A stretch of DNA of 64,000 nucleotides, from NCBI RefSeq assembly GCF_002896555.1, contig NZ_MNLH01000002.1, positions 124,001 through 188,000 of the forward strand, written 5' to 3'. Source of the DNA: Gardnerella coleohominis. Its GTDB lineage: Bacteria > Actinomycetota > Actinomycetes > Actinomycetales > Bifidobacteriaceae. Below are positions 31,919 through 44,036 of the stretch, piece after piece. A program made the position numbers and the translations under genes. The first letter of the stretch is position 1. Each line of letters opens with the position of its first letter. Below the pieces are notes generated by a model. It had not been told where the DNA came from and ran no database searches. It saw nothing but the letters and a program-made list of their open reading frames with translations.

Positions 31919-32950
31919 ATGCCTATTAAAATTCCTGAGGGTTTACCAGCCAGAGACATACTTGATTCAGAGCGTATTTTCGCGTTGGAGCGTCCTGAGG
32001 CTGAGCGTCAACGTGTCAGGCCTCTGCGTGTTTTAATTCTGAATCTTATGCCGAAGAAAATTGAAACAGAAACTCAATTGCTTCGTTTAATTTCAAAATC
32101 ACCATTGCAAGTAGACGTTGATTTTATGAAAACATCAACGCATGTTTCTACGCATGTTAGTGCAGATCATTTGGTGAAATTCTATGAAAATTTAGAATCT
32201 CTTAAAGAAAATTACTACGATGGATTTGTTGTCACTGGCGCGCCTGTTGAGCATATGGAATTTGAAGAAGTTGATTATTGGCAAGAATTTACGAAGATTC
32301 TTGATTGGTCATATACCCACGTATTTTCAACAATGTATTTATGTTGGGGTGCTATGGCAGCTTTATATCATCGTTATGACGTACGTAAGCATGTATTAGA
32401 TGAGAAAATTTTTGGCGTTTTCCCACAATTCCTACAAGATGAATACTGCTTTTTGACTAATGGATTTGATGAGATTTCTTTGCAGCCGCATTCGCGTATA
32501 GCAAGTGTTGATTTAGATGATATTAAAGAAAATAATAATTTGCAGATTCTTACATCTGGTTTTGAATCAGGACCTGGGTTAATTGCTACTAGAGATTTCT
32601 CTGAGGTTTTTGCTCTTGGACATTGGGAATATGGCAAGATGACTTTAGCGGATGAGTATAAAAGAGATATGAATAAAGGATTAAGTAACGTTCATCTGCC
32701 GAAGAATTATTTCCCGAATGACGATTATCGTTTAGAGCCTGTTTTTTCTTGGAGAGCGCATGCAAACTTATTGTGGAGGAACTGGCTTAATTGGGTTTAT
32801 GAAACCACTCCGTACGATCTTAATGACATACCTAAATTGCGTTCTGCTGGAAAGCTCGGTACTGACAGATCCATACGGCATGCTCCTGCTAGTCCTCGTT
32901 TAGATTCCTATTCGATATTTACCGAGGTGGGGTACGGTTTGAGGTACTAA
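31919..32950 (+). CDS. metA: homoserine O-acyltransferase (MetA type, probably acetyl-CoA specific)
   Basis: 343 residues from ATG 31919 (MPIKIPEGLPARDIL). The family fold and active site are complete: catalytic Cys in YLCWGAMA, His-Glu in GHWEYG, and Arg-rich substrate site. The enzyme activates homoserine for methionine synthesis. In this family the residue after GAPV decides the acyl donor: Gly favours succinyl-CoA, Glu favours acetyl-CoA. Here the sequence is TGAPVEHMEF, so homoserine O-acetyltransferase activity is predicted. It stands alone between the element and the atp operon. Confidence 0.9.
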   Translation: MPIKIPEGLPARDILDSERIFALERPEAERQRVRPLRVLILNLMPKKIETETQLLRLISKSPLQVDVDFMKTSTHVSTHVSADHLVKFYENLESLKENYYDGFVVTGAPVEHMEFEEVDYWQEFTKILDWSYTHVFSTMYLCWGAMAALYHRYDVRKHVLDEKIFGVFPQFLQDEYCFLTNGFDEISLQPHSRIASVDLDDIKENNNLQILTSGFESGPGLIATRDFSEVFALGHWEYGKMTLADEYKRDMNKGLSNVHLPKNYFPNDDYRLEPVFSWRAHANLLWRNWLNWVYETTPYDLNDIPKLRSAGKLGTDRSIRHAPASPRLDSYSIFTEVGYGLRY

Positions 32951-33108
32951 AATGAACATTTCCTGATGAACAATTTTTAGAAGGATAGTGGTATTTTTAC
33001 GAAAATTAATGGCTTTACCTTAAAAAATTACGTATTTTATTAAATTTCATTGAAAAATAAATAAAGAGTCTAGTGTTGAAATGTGATAAAATGCAGGAGG
33101 TATAAGTT

Positions 33109-33189
33109 ATGTACAATCCACGAGTAGAATCGAAATTCGAAAGCCGTATTTTCGAGTTGTGTATGCAATCTACAAAGACGGATTCGTGA
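33109..33189 (+). CDS. 26-codon open frame upstream of atpB
   Basis: ATG at 33109 follows AGGAGGTATAAGTT. The product (MYNPRVESKFESRIF, then ELCMQSTKTDS) has no known motif. A second frame over the same DNA reads YAIYKDGFVKNAARF up to a stop at 33225, without a good start. The short gene may be a leader peptide of the atp operon or a relic of an upstream subunit gene such as atpI. Weak evidence. Confidence 0.35.
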   Translation: MYNPRVESKFESRIFELCMQSTKTDS

Positions 33190-33236
33190 AAAATGCAGCT
33201 CGTTTTATTCAAGGTGTGTCAAACTAGGAGGCGTCA

Positions 33237-34079
33237 ATGATTGGAGTCATTGGAGGCTTTACTAATGCTGTTGCATTAGCGGCGAGTAAGCCGGAATTGC
33301 CTAGCATTAATGATTTTTTGCCTCCAGAGATTTTGTTCCCTGGTACTCCGTTTGCAATGAATCGCATTATATTAGTTCGAGTATTAATGACGATTATTGT
33401 TATGCTTGTATTCGGCATTAGTGCTATTCGCGCGAAGTTAGTTCCGTCTCGTTGGCAGAGCTTGATTGAAACCTTAATGGATTTCGTGCGCTATAACATT
33501 GTGTATGAGATGATTGGTGAAGAGCGCGGTAAGCGTTACATTCCTATGATGTCAACGTTATTCTTAACAATCTTCTTCTTCAACTTATGCTCTGTTATTC
33601 CAGGTTTTAATATTGCTGCAACAGCATCTATTGCCGCTCCTTTGGTTTTTGCTTTATGGGTTGTGTGCCAGTATCTTTATGTCGGCATACGAGAAAAAGG
33701 ATTCCTAAGATTCTTCCGTGAAGCGTTATTCCCAGCTGGGGTTCCTTGGCCTATTTACTTCATTCTTTCGCCGTTGCAATTAATAGAGCTTATAATCGTG
33801 CGACCACTTTCTCTTACAATACGTTTGTTTGCGAATATGGTAGCAGGGCATTTACTTGTTGCTACATGCTTAGTTTTCACTAATTTTTACGTAGTTGATT
33901 CAAGTAATAAGCTTCTTGCTTTAGGCGGCGTTCTGTGGCTATTAGGCGGAATCTTATTCACAGTGTTTGAAATTCTGGTTGCAGGATTACAGGCATTTAT
34001 CTTCACAGTGCTTGCATCCGTTTATGTTTCTGAAAGCTATCCAGAAGAGGAAGAAAAGAACGCGGTCGAAGCTGCGTAG
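33237..34079 (+). CDS. atpB: ATP synthase Fo subunit a
   Basis: 280 residues with about six membrane helices. The essential Arg region of subunit a is present (RPLSLTIRLFANMVAGHLL), followed by the Gly/Leu-rich last helices (GLQAFIFTVLASVYVSES). Forms the proton channel with the c ring. ATG at 33237 follows AGGAGGCGTCA. First structural gene of the operon. Confidence 0.95.
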   Translation: MIGVIGGFTNAVALAASKPELPSINDFLPPEILFPGTPFAMNRIILVRVLMTIIVMLVFGISAIRAKLVPSRWQSLIETLMDFVRYNIVYEMIGEERGKRYIPMMSTLFLTIFFFNLCSVIPGFNIAATASIAAPLVFALWVVCQYLYVGIREKGFLRFFREALFPAGVPWPIYFILSPLQLIELIIVRPLSLTIRLFANMVAGHLLVATCLVFTNFYVVDSSNKLLALGGVLWLLGGILFTVFEILVAGLQAFIFTVLASVYVSESYPEEEEKNAVEAA

Positions 34080-34194
34080 ATTTGTTTACAAAGTAGCGTT
34101 ACGCGTTTAATGATTAGGTTTGATAAAAATTAATATTTTGAACTGATAAAAGTTGCAATAACTTGAAGCAGTTTATAAAGAAAGGATCAAAAAA

Positions 34195-34434
34195 ATGAAT
34201 ACTATAGTTGCTCTCGCAGGTTTGACTGGTAACCTCAGCATTCTTGGTTTTGCTATTGCAACCATCGCTCCTGCTCTTGGCATGTCCTTCGTGGTATCCA
34301 AGGCTATGGAGTCCACTGCTCGCCAGCCAGCTGTTGGTAACCGTGTACAGCTGTTTATGTTTGTTGGTTTGGCATTTATCGAAGTTTTGGGCTTGCTCGG
34401 CTTCGTTTCATACATCATGGGTATGAACGCCTGA
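34195..34434 (+). CDS. atpE: ATP synthase Fo subunit c
   Basis: 79 residues, two helices with a polar loop ARQPAVGNRVQ. The proton-carrying carboxylate is the Glu in LAFIEVLGLLGF. ATG follows GAAAGGATC. Normal length. Codon use is strongly biased, as expected for a highly expressed gene. Confidence 0.95.
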   Translation: MNTIVALAGLTGNLSILGFAIATIAPALGMSFVVSKAMESTARQPAVGNRVQLFMFVGLAFIEVLGLLGFVSYIMGMNA

Positions 34435-34491
34435 TTAAGACTTTTATGTGCAAACACAAAAGTGTAATAAACAATAAAGAAAGGACAAGCC

Positions 34492-35034
34492 ATGGCTTTT
34501 GCAGCCGGAGATAGTAAATTGGCATTGTTCTTGCCTGAAGCTTACGACCTTGTTTGGTCTCTAATTATCTTGGTGATTCTGGCCGTATTCTTCTACAAGT
34601 TTGTTATGCCGAAGTTCCAAGCGATTTTCGACGAACGCGCTGAGAAGATTGAAGGCGGAATTGCTAAAGCTGCTGAAACGCAGCGTGAGGCGGATGAGCT
34701 TAAAGAGAGGATTGAATCTCAAGTAGCTCAAGCTCAAGCTGATGCTGCAAAGACTCGTGAGCAGGCTCGTGCGCAGGCTTCAAAAATTATTGATGAAGCT
34801 CGTCAGCGTGCTGAACACGATGCTGCAAAGATTATTAGCGAAGCACAAAGTTCTATTGAAGCTCAACATAAGCATGCTATGAATAGCCTTCAGGGCGAGG
34901 TTTCAGTATTGGCCGCTGCCTTGGCTGGTAAGATTCTTGCATCAAAATTGGATGATGAAAAAGTGAGCGCTCAGATTCTTGACCATGTTATTGATGATGT
35001 CGAGAATTCAGAAAATTCAGATCACGAGGAGTAG
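34492..35034 (+). CDS. atpF: ATP synthase Fo subunit b
   Basis: 180 residues. One membrane helix (about 17-38) is followed by the long charged stator coiled coil (ERAEKIEGGIAKAAETQREA and onward). ATG at 34492 follows GAAAGGACAAGCC. An extended acidic C-terminus (ENSENSDHEE). Ends 10 bp before atpH. Confidence 0.95.
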   Translation: MAFAAGDSKLALFLPEAYDLVWSLIILVILAVFFYKFVMPKFQAIFDERAEKIEGGIAKAAETQREADELKERIESQVAQAQADAAKTREQARAQASKIIDEARQRAEHDAAKIISEAQSSIEAQHKHAMNSLQGEVSVLAAALAGKILASKLDDEKVSAQILDHVIDDVENSENSDHEE

Positions 35035-35044
35035 GAGGTAAAAG

Positions 35045-35626
35045 ATGCAGGCAAAGGCATCGCGAGTTAGTGAGAACCTATCTCGTACTTCGCTTGTGCA
35101 GGCCATTACGGATGCACATGATGAAGCGCAACGTATTGCCGATGAGTTGTCATCTATAGTTGAAACTCTTGATCAGTATCCTGAGCTTTCTGACGCAATC
35201 ACCGATCCGAATAGATCTTCGGATGATAAGTCTCGTCTTATTGACGAACTTATGAGTGATAAAGCACATCCAGTTGTGTTGCGTATACTGCATTACCTAG
35301 TTGGTTCATGGCATGGCGGCGAAGATACTGGTAAGAAAGGTAGCTTTGGTGGAGCGTGGTCTGGTTTCGAACGCGAAGCTGGAGAAACGCTTGTTACCGT
35401 TACAACAGCTCAGCCGCTTACAGATAAGCAAATCAAGAGGTTAATTGAGATTTACACTAAGAAATTGGGGCATCGCGCTTATATAAACCCAATTGTTGAT
35501 CCCAATGTGCTCGGCGGTATGCGTATTTGCATAGGAGACAAAGTAACTGATCGAACGATGCTCATGCAGTTGAAGCAATTACAGCGTTCAGCTCGTAATG
35601 GTGCATGGACTCAGGCGATTAAATAA
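35045..35626 (+). CDS. atpH: ATP synthase F1 subunit delta
   Basis: 193 residues with the delta/OSCP pattern at the C-terminus (GETLVTVTTAQPLTDKQIKRLIEIYTKKLG, then NPIVDPNVLGGMRICIGD). Links stator to the F1 head. ATG follows AGGAGGTAAAAG. The 105 bp after it hold a hairpin (TCTTAGAA/TTCTAAGA) and GTACATAATGTAC, a likely control or processing site before atpA. Confidence 0.9.
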   Translation: MQAKASRVSENLSRTSLVQAITDAHDEAQRIADELSSIVETLDQYPELSDAITDPNRSSDDKSRLIDELMSDKAHPVVLRILHYLVGSWHGGEDTGKKGSFGGAWSGFEREAGETLVTVTTAQPLTDKQIKRLIEIYTKKLGHRAYINPIVDPNVLGGMRICIGDKVTDRTMLMQLKQLQRSARNGAWTQAIK

Positions 35627-35731
35627 CGCTTATAAAAAAGTTTTCTTGTAATATTCGCGTTATTGTTTATAAAAGCTGAATCTTAGAACTAATTAATTCT
35701 AAGAACGTACATAATGTACATAAGGAGAATT

Positions 35732-37405
35732 ATGGCGGAACTATCTATTGATCCCGCCCTGATACGCAAGGCACTCGACGGTTTCGTTGAATCGTATAAG
35801 CCGACAGATATGCCAACTCAAGAAGTTGGATATGTTGTTACGGCAGGCGATGGCATTGCTCACGTGGCTGGTTTAACTGGCTGCATGGCAAACGAGTTGC
35901 TTACTTTTGAGAATGATACCTTGGGTCTTGCGTTTAACCTTGATGCTCATGAAATCGGCGTTGTTATTCTAGGCGATTTCACAGGTATTGAGGAAGGGCA
36001 GGAAGTGTATCGCACCGGTGAGGTGTTGTCCGTGCCAGTGGGTGATGCCTACCTTGGTCGTACCGTTGATCCTCTGGGTAAGCCTATTGATGGATTAGGT
36101 GCTATTGAGTGCAAAGAGCGTCGTATTCTTGAGGCTCAGGCACCAGACGTTATTCACCGTCATCCTGTTGATGAACCACTTTCTACTGGTTTAAAGGCTA
36201 TTGACGCAATGACACCAATTGGACGTGGTCAGCGTCAGCTTATTATTGGTGATCGTCAGACTGGTAAGACTGCAATTGCTATTGATACTATTATCAATCA
36301 GCGCGCTAATTGGGAAACTGGAGATCCAAAGAAGCAGGTTCGATGCATTTATGTAGCAATCGGTCAAAAAGGTTCGACTATTGCTGCTGTGCGCCAAAGC
36401 CTTGAAGAAGCAGGAGCTATGAAGTACACGACGATCGTGGCTAGCCCAGCTTCCGATTCTGCAGGTTTTAAGTATATTGCGCCTTACACCGGTTCTGCAA
36501 TCGGCCAGCATTGGATGTACAACGGTAAACATGTTTTGATTGTTTTCGATGATTTGTCGAAGCAAGCAGAAGCATACCGTTCAATTTCCTTGCTTTTGCG
36601 TCGTCCACCTGGGCGTGAAGCTTACCCTGGTGATGTGTTCTACTTGCATTCTCGTCTGCTAGAACGTTGCGCAAAGCTTTCCGACGATTTGGGTGGCGGT
36701 TCCATGACCGGCTTGCCAATTATCGAAACTAAGGCAAATGACGTTTCTGCTTACATTCCAACCAACGTGATTTCTATCACTGATGGTCAGATCTTCTTGC
36801 AGTCTGATTTGTTCAACGCAGGTCAGCGTCCAGCAGTTGACGTCGGTATTTCCGTGTCTCGTGTTGGTGGAGCTGCTCAGGCTAAGGCCTTGAAGAAGGT
36901 TTCCGGCATGTTGAAGATTTCCTTGGCTCGCTATAAGTCTTTGGAATCCTTCGCAATGTTCGCTTCAGATTTGGATGCAGCTTCAAAGGCACAGCTTACT
37001 CGCGGTGCTCGTTTGACTGAATTACTCAAGCAGAAGCAATTCTCTCCTCGCTCTATGGAACAAGAAGTTGTTTCTGTATGGGCTGGTACACACGGAAAGC
37101 TTGATGATATTCCTGTAAAAGATGTTTTGCGTTTTGAAAGCGAATTATTGGATTACCTTGATAAGGGAACCGATATTTTGCAAGTAATTCATGACACAGA
37201 AGATTTTACTAAGGAAACTGAAGCCAAGCTTGATGCTGCTATTGATGACTTCCGCAGAACATTTAAGACTTCTGCAGGTAAGCCTTTGATTGTAAAGGAT
37301 TCGTTGCCACCTGCTGAAAATCCTGCTCCAGTGGAAAAGGAACAGCTCGTAGCTAAGAAGTCTGAGCAGCATAAGTCTGATACCAAAAAGTCTGGGGAGA
37401 AGTAA
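35732..37405 (+). CDS. atpA: ATP synthase F1 subunit alpha
   Basis: 557 residues from ATG 35732, chosen because AAGGAG lies 6 bases upstream; the in-frame ATG at 35714 would place that site inside the gene. Walker [10 protein letters not shown] and the alpha signature [17 protein letters not shown] are present. C-terminal tail is Lys/Glu/Ser-rich and longer than usual. Non-catalytic nucleotide-binding subunit of F1. Confidence 0.95.
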   Translation: MAELSIDPALIRKALDGFVESYKPTDMPTQEVGYVVTAGDGIAHVAGLTGCMANELLTFENDTLGLAFNLDAHEIGVVILGDFTGIEEGQEVYRTGEVLSVPVGDAYLGRTVDPLGKPIDGLGAIECKERRILEAQAPDVIHRHPVDEPLSTGLKAIDAMTPIGRGQRQLIIGDRQTGKTAIAIDTIINQRANWETGDPKKQVRCIYVAIGQKGSTIAAVRQSLEEAGAMKYTTIVASPASDSAGFKYIAPYTGSAIGQHWMYNGKHVLIVFDDLSKQAEAYRSISLLLRRPPGREAYPGDVFYLHSRLLERCAKLSDDLGGGSMTGLPIIETKANDVSAYIPTNVISITDGQIFLQSDLFNAGQRPAVDVGISVSRVGGAAQAKALKKVSGMLKISLARYKSLESFAMFASDLDAASKAQLTRGARLTELLKQKQFSPRSMEQEVVSVWAGTHGKLDDIPVKDVLRFESELLDYLDKGTDILQVIHDTEDFTKETEAKLDAAIDDFRRTFKTSAGKPLIVKDSLPPAENPAPVEKEQLVAKKSEQHKSDTKKSGEK

Positions 37406-37408
37406 CTT

Positions 37409-39906
<2,498 letters not shown>

Positions 39907-39908
39907 TT

Positions 39909-40223
39909 ATGGTAGATAAGCAAGTAAAAACGCTGCACATTAGTGTGGTGGCAGCCAGGCATCCTGTGTGGGAAGGTGAAGCTAAGTTTGTGGTTATTCC
40001 TTCAGTGAATGGCTCAATGGGTATACTTCCTGGGCATGAGGCTGTGCTTGCGTTAATTGATCACGGTTTAGTGAAAGTCGATGATGCAGAAGGCGAGCAT
40101 CATGTTTTTAATGTGACTGACGGCTTCTTCTCTGTTGACTCTGATCACATAACGATTGCTGTTGAACACAGTTGCAACGTTGATAAAGACGGCAACGTTT
40201 TGCCTAACGCTAAGGTGATTTAA
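39909..40223 (+). CDS. atpC: ATP synthase F1 subunit epsilon
   Basis: 104 residues from ATG 39909 (MVDKQVKTLHISVVAARHPVW). N-terminal beta sandwich domain present (GSMGILPGHEAVLALIDHG); the C-terminal helical arm is short, as in some actinobacteria. Starts two bases after the atpD stop. Confidence 0.9.
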   Translation: MVDKQVKTLHISVVAARHPVWEGEAKFVVIPSVNGSMGILPGHEAVLALIDHGLVKVDDAEGEHHVFNVTDGFFSVDSDHITIAVEHSCNVDKDGNVLPNAKVI

Positions 40224-40254
40224 GAAGCTTACGTATAAATAAAGTAAGCTACTG

Positions 40255-40330
40255 AAAAGGCAGGAGTTTGGGTATTCTCAATCTGGGTATTCTCAGGTTG
40301 GATATTCTCAAGCTCCTGCCTTTTGCTTTA
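40255..40330 (+). terminator. atp operon terminator with 15-bp tandem repeat in the loop
   Basis: AAAAGGCAGGAG (40255) pairs with CTCCTGCCTTTT (40313). The loop contains three 15-bp repeats built on TGGGTATTCTCA. A smaller hairpin AGCTTAC/GTAAGCT lies just before. The next 290 bp to 40617 are AT-rich; the promoter of the surface protein gene should be here. Confidence 0.8.
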
Positions 40331-40617
40331 TTTTGTTGTTAAATCTTGTATTGATACTTACGTTGTTCGCATTTTATTTTTGGGAATTAATCCTTTATTT
40401 TTCTTTTTATTTAGCGGCTTTGGGGCCTGATTCTCGTTTGTGAATATCTTGATTTATTAAGAATTATTTTATAGACAAAATTATATACATACATTACGGG
40501 GGTAGGGTATCTGTATACTTAGTGACGATTTAATTTAAGACTAAGTTGAATTAATTCTTATGCTGTTTTGTAAACGGTCTCCTCGCGCGATAATTCGCGG
40601 CAGGGGAAAGGAAAAGT

Positions 40618-42561
40618 ATGTTCAATAAAAAAGCGATTGCCGCATTTGCAGCGGTGGTGACTTTGGCTTCGGGAATTGCATTCGCTGTTCCAGCTGTTGC
40701 TAGCAATGATCCTAAAGTTCAGAAGAATGGCACTGAAGAATCTGCTAAACTCTCTCCTCTAGATACACTTAAAAAACGTGTGAACGGTTCTCGTCTTCTT
40801 AAAAGTGAAATTGATGAGATTTTAAAATATGTCAGCAAAAACGAGTCGAAGGTTACCGGTCATGGTGACGATAACGCTCTTGTTGTTAAGCACGTAGACG
40901 ACATGATTGTTAAGTATCGTGCTAGGCATCTCGATGTTATTGGTTTGCATAAGCTTGCTAATGAGATGCGTAATGCTAAAGGCTTCAATTCGGCGAATGA
41001 AATTTTCTACGGTAGTAAAAATGAGCGCAATAAGGCTCAAAGCGCATACGTTAATGGCAAAGCTGCTTTAGCTAAAAAAGCTGAAGATGAGGGTCTTACT
41101 TTAATTGCTAACAAGATTAAAGAATCTAATTACAGTTCTTTAGCTTCTTTGGAAAATTTGCTTAATGAATCAGAGAAGTATGCTAAGGAAGATTTAATTA
41201 AGCAGGCAAAGGCTAAAAATTTCCACTTTACTGCTAAGCTGATTAGCAAATCTGCGACTTTTAGTGGCGCTCGTGCTTTGTTTAATGAAGCTCAAAAAAC
41301 AATTACAGATAGCGCAATTAAAGTCATAGTAGACCTCGGAACATCAGAGGAAGATTTTCTGGAGTATTTAAAAAAAGTTGGTAAAACGGCTACGCCTTCC
41401 CAGATTGAATTATTCAGAAAAGAATCGCAGAAGCGTCGCGCTGCACAAGAAAAATCTTATACTGATGCTGTTGAATTAGCTCAGATAGCTAACGCAGGAA
41501 TGTTTACTGCTACTGGCGGTGAAAAGGCTGCGATTGCAAAGTTCCTTGCCGTTGTAAATAGTTTTGGCAATAAGACTTTCGAAAAGTTTAATACTGCTGA
41601 AGCAAATCGAGCTGGTGCTGCTGCCGTAGAATTTAATAATAAGATTTCTGTAAATCTTAAGAACGCTATTAAAAACTACAAGGAAGAAAAGGAAAAGTTA
41701 GCTAAGCTGGCGGAGGATGAAGATTTAAGCTTTATAGCTAATTTGATTCGCAACTCTAAGAAGTCTAGATTGGTTTCTTTTGAGAATCTTATTTCAGAAG
41801 CTAAGAAGAGCAAGAATAATAATTCACCAAAAAATCCTGGTGCCGAGAATATTCCATCAGTGCCTTCATCTCCAAATCAGTCTGAAGGCTCATCTGACAG
41901 CAAATCTGCTGGTCAGTCCGTAGAAAAAGCTCCAGCTGCTCCTGCAGGTCCTGATGCCAACGTTACTTCAAAGACTTCTTCTAAGACTGGATTAGCAAAG
42001 TCTGAGTCTGCTACAAAGACTGAGTCTGCTACAAAGTCAGCTCAAACTAAAGCTGTAGTTCCTGCTGCTCCTAAGACTGTTAATGATCTTAAGCCAGAGG
42101 TTAAGGGCAAGATTACTGTCAGCAATAATAATGTTGCTAAGGCTGGCGTATCTAACAGGGTTACTGTTCATGTTGATGATGCTAGGTTTAATGCTGAGTT
42201 GAAGGAAAAGGGTTCTGTTAAGGCTTACGCGTTCATTTATTCCACTCCTAAGCTTTTGCGTAGTGTGGATGGTAGTGATTATGTGACTGTTAAGCTTGGT
42301 TCTGATGGTGTTCCTTATTTTGATGCTAAGTTCCCTGATGGTTATTCGGGTAAGCATACTGTTGTTCTTGTGGATGAGAAGGGTAATCAGCTTGCTTGGA
42401 CGAATATTACTGTGGTGAATAATGCTGTTAAGACTAGTGTGACTACTGCTGCTTCTAATGTGAATGCTTTGCCTGCTACGGGTTCTAGTGTGGTGTTGGC
42501 TGTGTTCGCTGTTGTTGCGTTTGTTGCTGCTGGTTTTACTTTGCGTAAGGTTCGCCGTTAG
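40618..42561 (+). CDS. LPATG cell-wall-anchored surface protein with helical repeats
   Basis: 647 residues. Signal peptide 1-29, then helical modules of about 45 residues with a shared pattern (AEDEGLTLIANKIKESNYSS, AEDEDLSFIANLIRNSKKSR) that resemble GA-like three-helix modules, then a Pro/Ser/Lys/Thr-rich wall-spanning region (about 400-480), a beta domain (KPEVKGKITVSNNNVAKAGV to AWTNITVV) and sorting signal LPATG with hydrophobic helix and basic tail. Attached by sortase. Ligand unknown; albumin-type binding is one guess from the GA-like look. The last 400 bp use codons differently from the rest, hinting at a recombined C-terminal cassette. Start follows AGGGGAAAGG. Confidence 0.85.
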   Translation: MFNKKAIAAFAAVVTLASGIAFAVPAVASNDPKVQKNGTEESAKLSPLDTLKKRVNGSRLLKSEIDEILKYVSKNESKVTGHGDDNALVVKHVDDMIVKYRARHLDVIGLHKLANEMRNAKGFNSANEIFYGSKNERNKAQSAYVNGKAALAKKAEDEGLTLIANKIKESNYSSLASLENLLNESEKYAKEDLIKQAKAKNFHFTAKLISKSATFSGARALFNEAQKTITDSAIKVIVDLGTSEEDFLEYLKKVGKTATPSQIELFRKESQKRRAAQEKSYTDAVELAQIANAGMFTATGGEKAAIAKFLAVVNSFGNKTFEKFNTAEANRAGAAAVEFNNKISVNLKNAIKNYKEEKEKLAKLAEDEDLSFIANLIRNSKKSRLVSFENLISEAKKSKNNNSPKNPGAENIPSVPSSPNQSEGSSDSKSAGQSVEKAPAAPAGPDANVTSKTSSKTGLAKSESATKTESATKSAQTKAVVPAAPKTVNDLKPEVKGKITVSNNNVAKAGVSNRVTVHVDDARFNAELKEKGSVKAYAFIYSTPKLLRSVDGSDYVTVKLGSDGVPYFDAKFPDGYSGKHTVVLVDEKGNQLAWTNITVVNNAVKTSVTTAASNVNALPATGSSVVLAVFAVVAFVAAGFTLRKVRR

Positions 42562-42643
42562 TAATTGGCTTACTAGCTTACTAGCTGAATAACTGAATAA
42601 CTAACTGATATTGCTGTTATGTGTTAGTGGCAATAGTTTATTA

Positions 42644-42697
42644 AGGGCTTTCGTTCGTGCTCGCTTGTTTGCGTTCGCGCGTGAAGGCCCTTTTATA
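42644..42697. terminator. terminator after the surface protein gene
   Basis: AAGGGC-tTTC...GTGAA-gGCCCTTTTA arms enclose a GC-rich loop. It lies between the plus-strand surface protein and the end of a minus-strand ATPase gene. Confidence 0.7.
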
Positions 42698-42715
42698 TTG
42701 CATGCTGTTGTTTGC

Positions 42716-43999
42716 TCAGTCTGCGTTAAGCAGCCATTGAGCTATGTCTATTACGCGGATTCCTTCAATGTCGTAAGAATCGTGTCTAGTATTTGCGAGC
42801 AGGATTTTAGGATAAGAATCTTTTATCGCTTTTAGTGGCGAAAGTTCGCGCTTCAACGTGGAATCGTCGTTAATATTGTCTGAAACTTGAATATAAAGCT
42901 TCTCACTCGCTTTTACTGCCACAAAATCTACTTCTTTTTGGTAAAGTTTGCCAACATAAATTGAGTATCCTCTTCGCATAAGCTCAAGTGCAACAATATT
43001 TTCGTATGCTCTTCCGTAATCCATGTTGCGAGTTCCCAGAATTGCGTAGCGAAGTGCAGTGTCTGCCAAGTAGTATTTTTCGTTTGTTTCTAAGTATTTT
43101 TTGCCGCGAATATCGTAACGTTTTACTTTATAAAACATGAATGCATTGCATAAATATTTTAGATAATTCCCAACTGTTACGTGCGTTGTTTCAATCTGAT
43201 TCTGCTTAAGTATTGAGCTTACATTGTTTGCGGTTGTGAGATTCGCAATATTGTCCATTAAAAATTCGCATATTGAGTCAAGAAGTGATACTTCCGATAT
43301 TGCGTATTTGTCTACTAAATCGCGTTTAACAAGAGTTGTATACACGTTTTTTATGTACACTTCCGCATCGTCTTGATTTGCGTAAACGTATGATCCTGCA
43401 AGCCCGCCCTGTTGTAAATACTTTTGCAGAGCATCGTTAAAGTTGCTTGTGATTTCAAAGTATTCGCAATATTCTGCAAAACTAAACGGGAATACTGGTA
43501 TTTCAATGAATCTTCCACTGAACAGTGTTGCAAGGTCCGAGCTAAGTAAGAATGCGTTGGATCCAGTTAAATAAATATCGTATTTATTGCTATTGTGAAG
43601 GCTGTTAATCGCAAGCTCAAATTTTGGGCATAATTGCACTTCGTCAATCATAAGAACGTTGTACGCTTCGGGCACGTAACGGCTTTCAACGTATGCAAAA
43701 AGGCTTTTGTAATTTTTTAGATTTTCATAATTTAGGTTATTAAAGTCGATGCTGATTATGTTAAGTTGCTGGTTGTTTGAATTATCTTGTTGTTGTAGTG
43801 CGTTTGGCTGCTGTGCGTGTTTGGCTGATGCGTAAAGTTTGCTACTCTGATTGCCATAAGTGTTTTCTAAATACGTACGGTAAGCGCGCAACAACTCCGA
43901 TTTTCCACTGCGCCGAATACCAGTAATGATTTTTATATCTGGCGTGCCTTTAACGCGTTTGAGGCGATTTAAGTAATCTGTTCTCTCAATGAGCTTCAT
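42716..43999 (-). CDS. DUF4143-family AAA ATPase, paralogue 1
   Basis: 427 residues from ATG 43999 (AAAGGTG upstream), which matches the start of paralogue 2. Walker A GIRRSGKSELL, Walker B NVLMIDEVQLCP, sensor LTGSNAFLLSSDLATLFSGRFIEIPV, and the C-terminal DUF4143 part with a PD-(D/E)XK-like QKEVDFVAVKASEKLYIQVS. This large family is found next to toxin and defence genes; its activity is poorly known. An insert rich in Gln/Asn at about 45-70. Divergent from the Fic gene across an operator-like array. Confidence 0.85.
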   Translation of the reverse strand: MKLIERTDYLNRLKRVKGTPDIKIITGIRRSGKSELLRAYRTYLENTYGNQSSKLYASAKHAQQPNALQQQDNSNNQQLNIISIDFNNLNYENLKNYKSLFAYVESRYVPEAYNVLMIDEVQLCPKFELAINSLHNSNKYDIYLTGSNAFLLSSDLATLFSGRFIEIPVFPFSFAEYCEYFEITSNFNDALQKYLQQGGLAGSYVYANQDDAEVYIKNVYTTLVKRDLVDKYAISEVSLLDSICEFLMDNIANLTTANNVSSILKQNQIETTHVTVGNYLKYLCNAFMFYKVKRYDIRGKKYLETNEKYYLADTALRYAILGTRNMDYGRAYENIVALELMRRGYSIYVGKLYQKEVDFVAVKASEKLYIQVSDNINDDSTLKRELSPLKAIKDSYPKILLANTRHDSYDIEGIRVIDIAQWLLNAD

Positions 44000-44036
44000 T
44001 GCAATCACCTTTTGTCTTCAAAATCGTAGTATTTTT

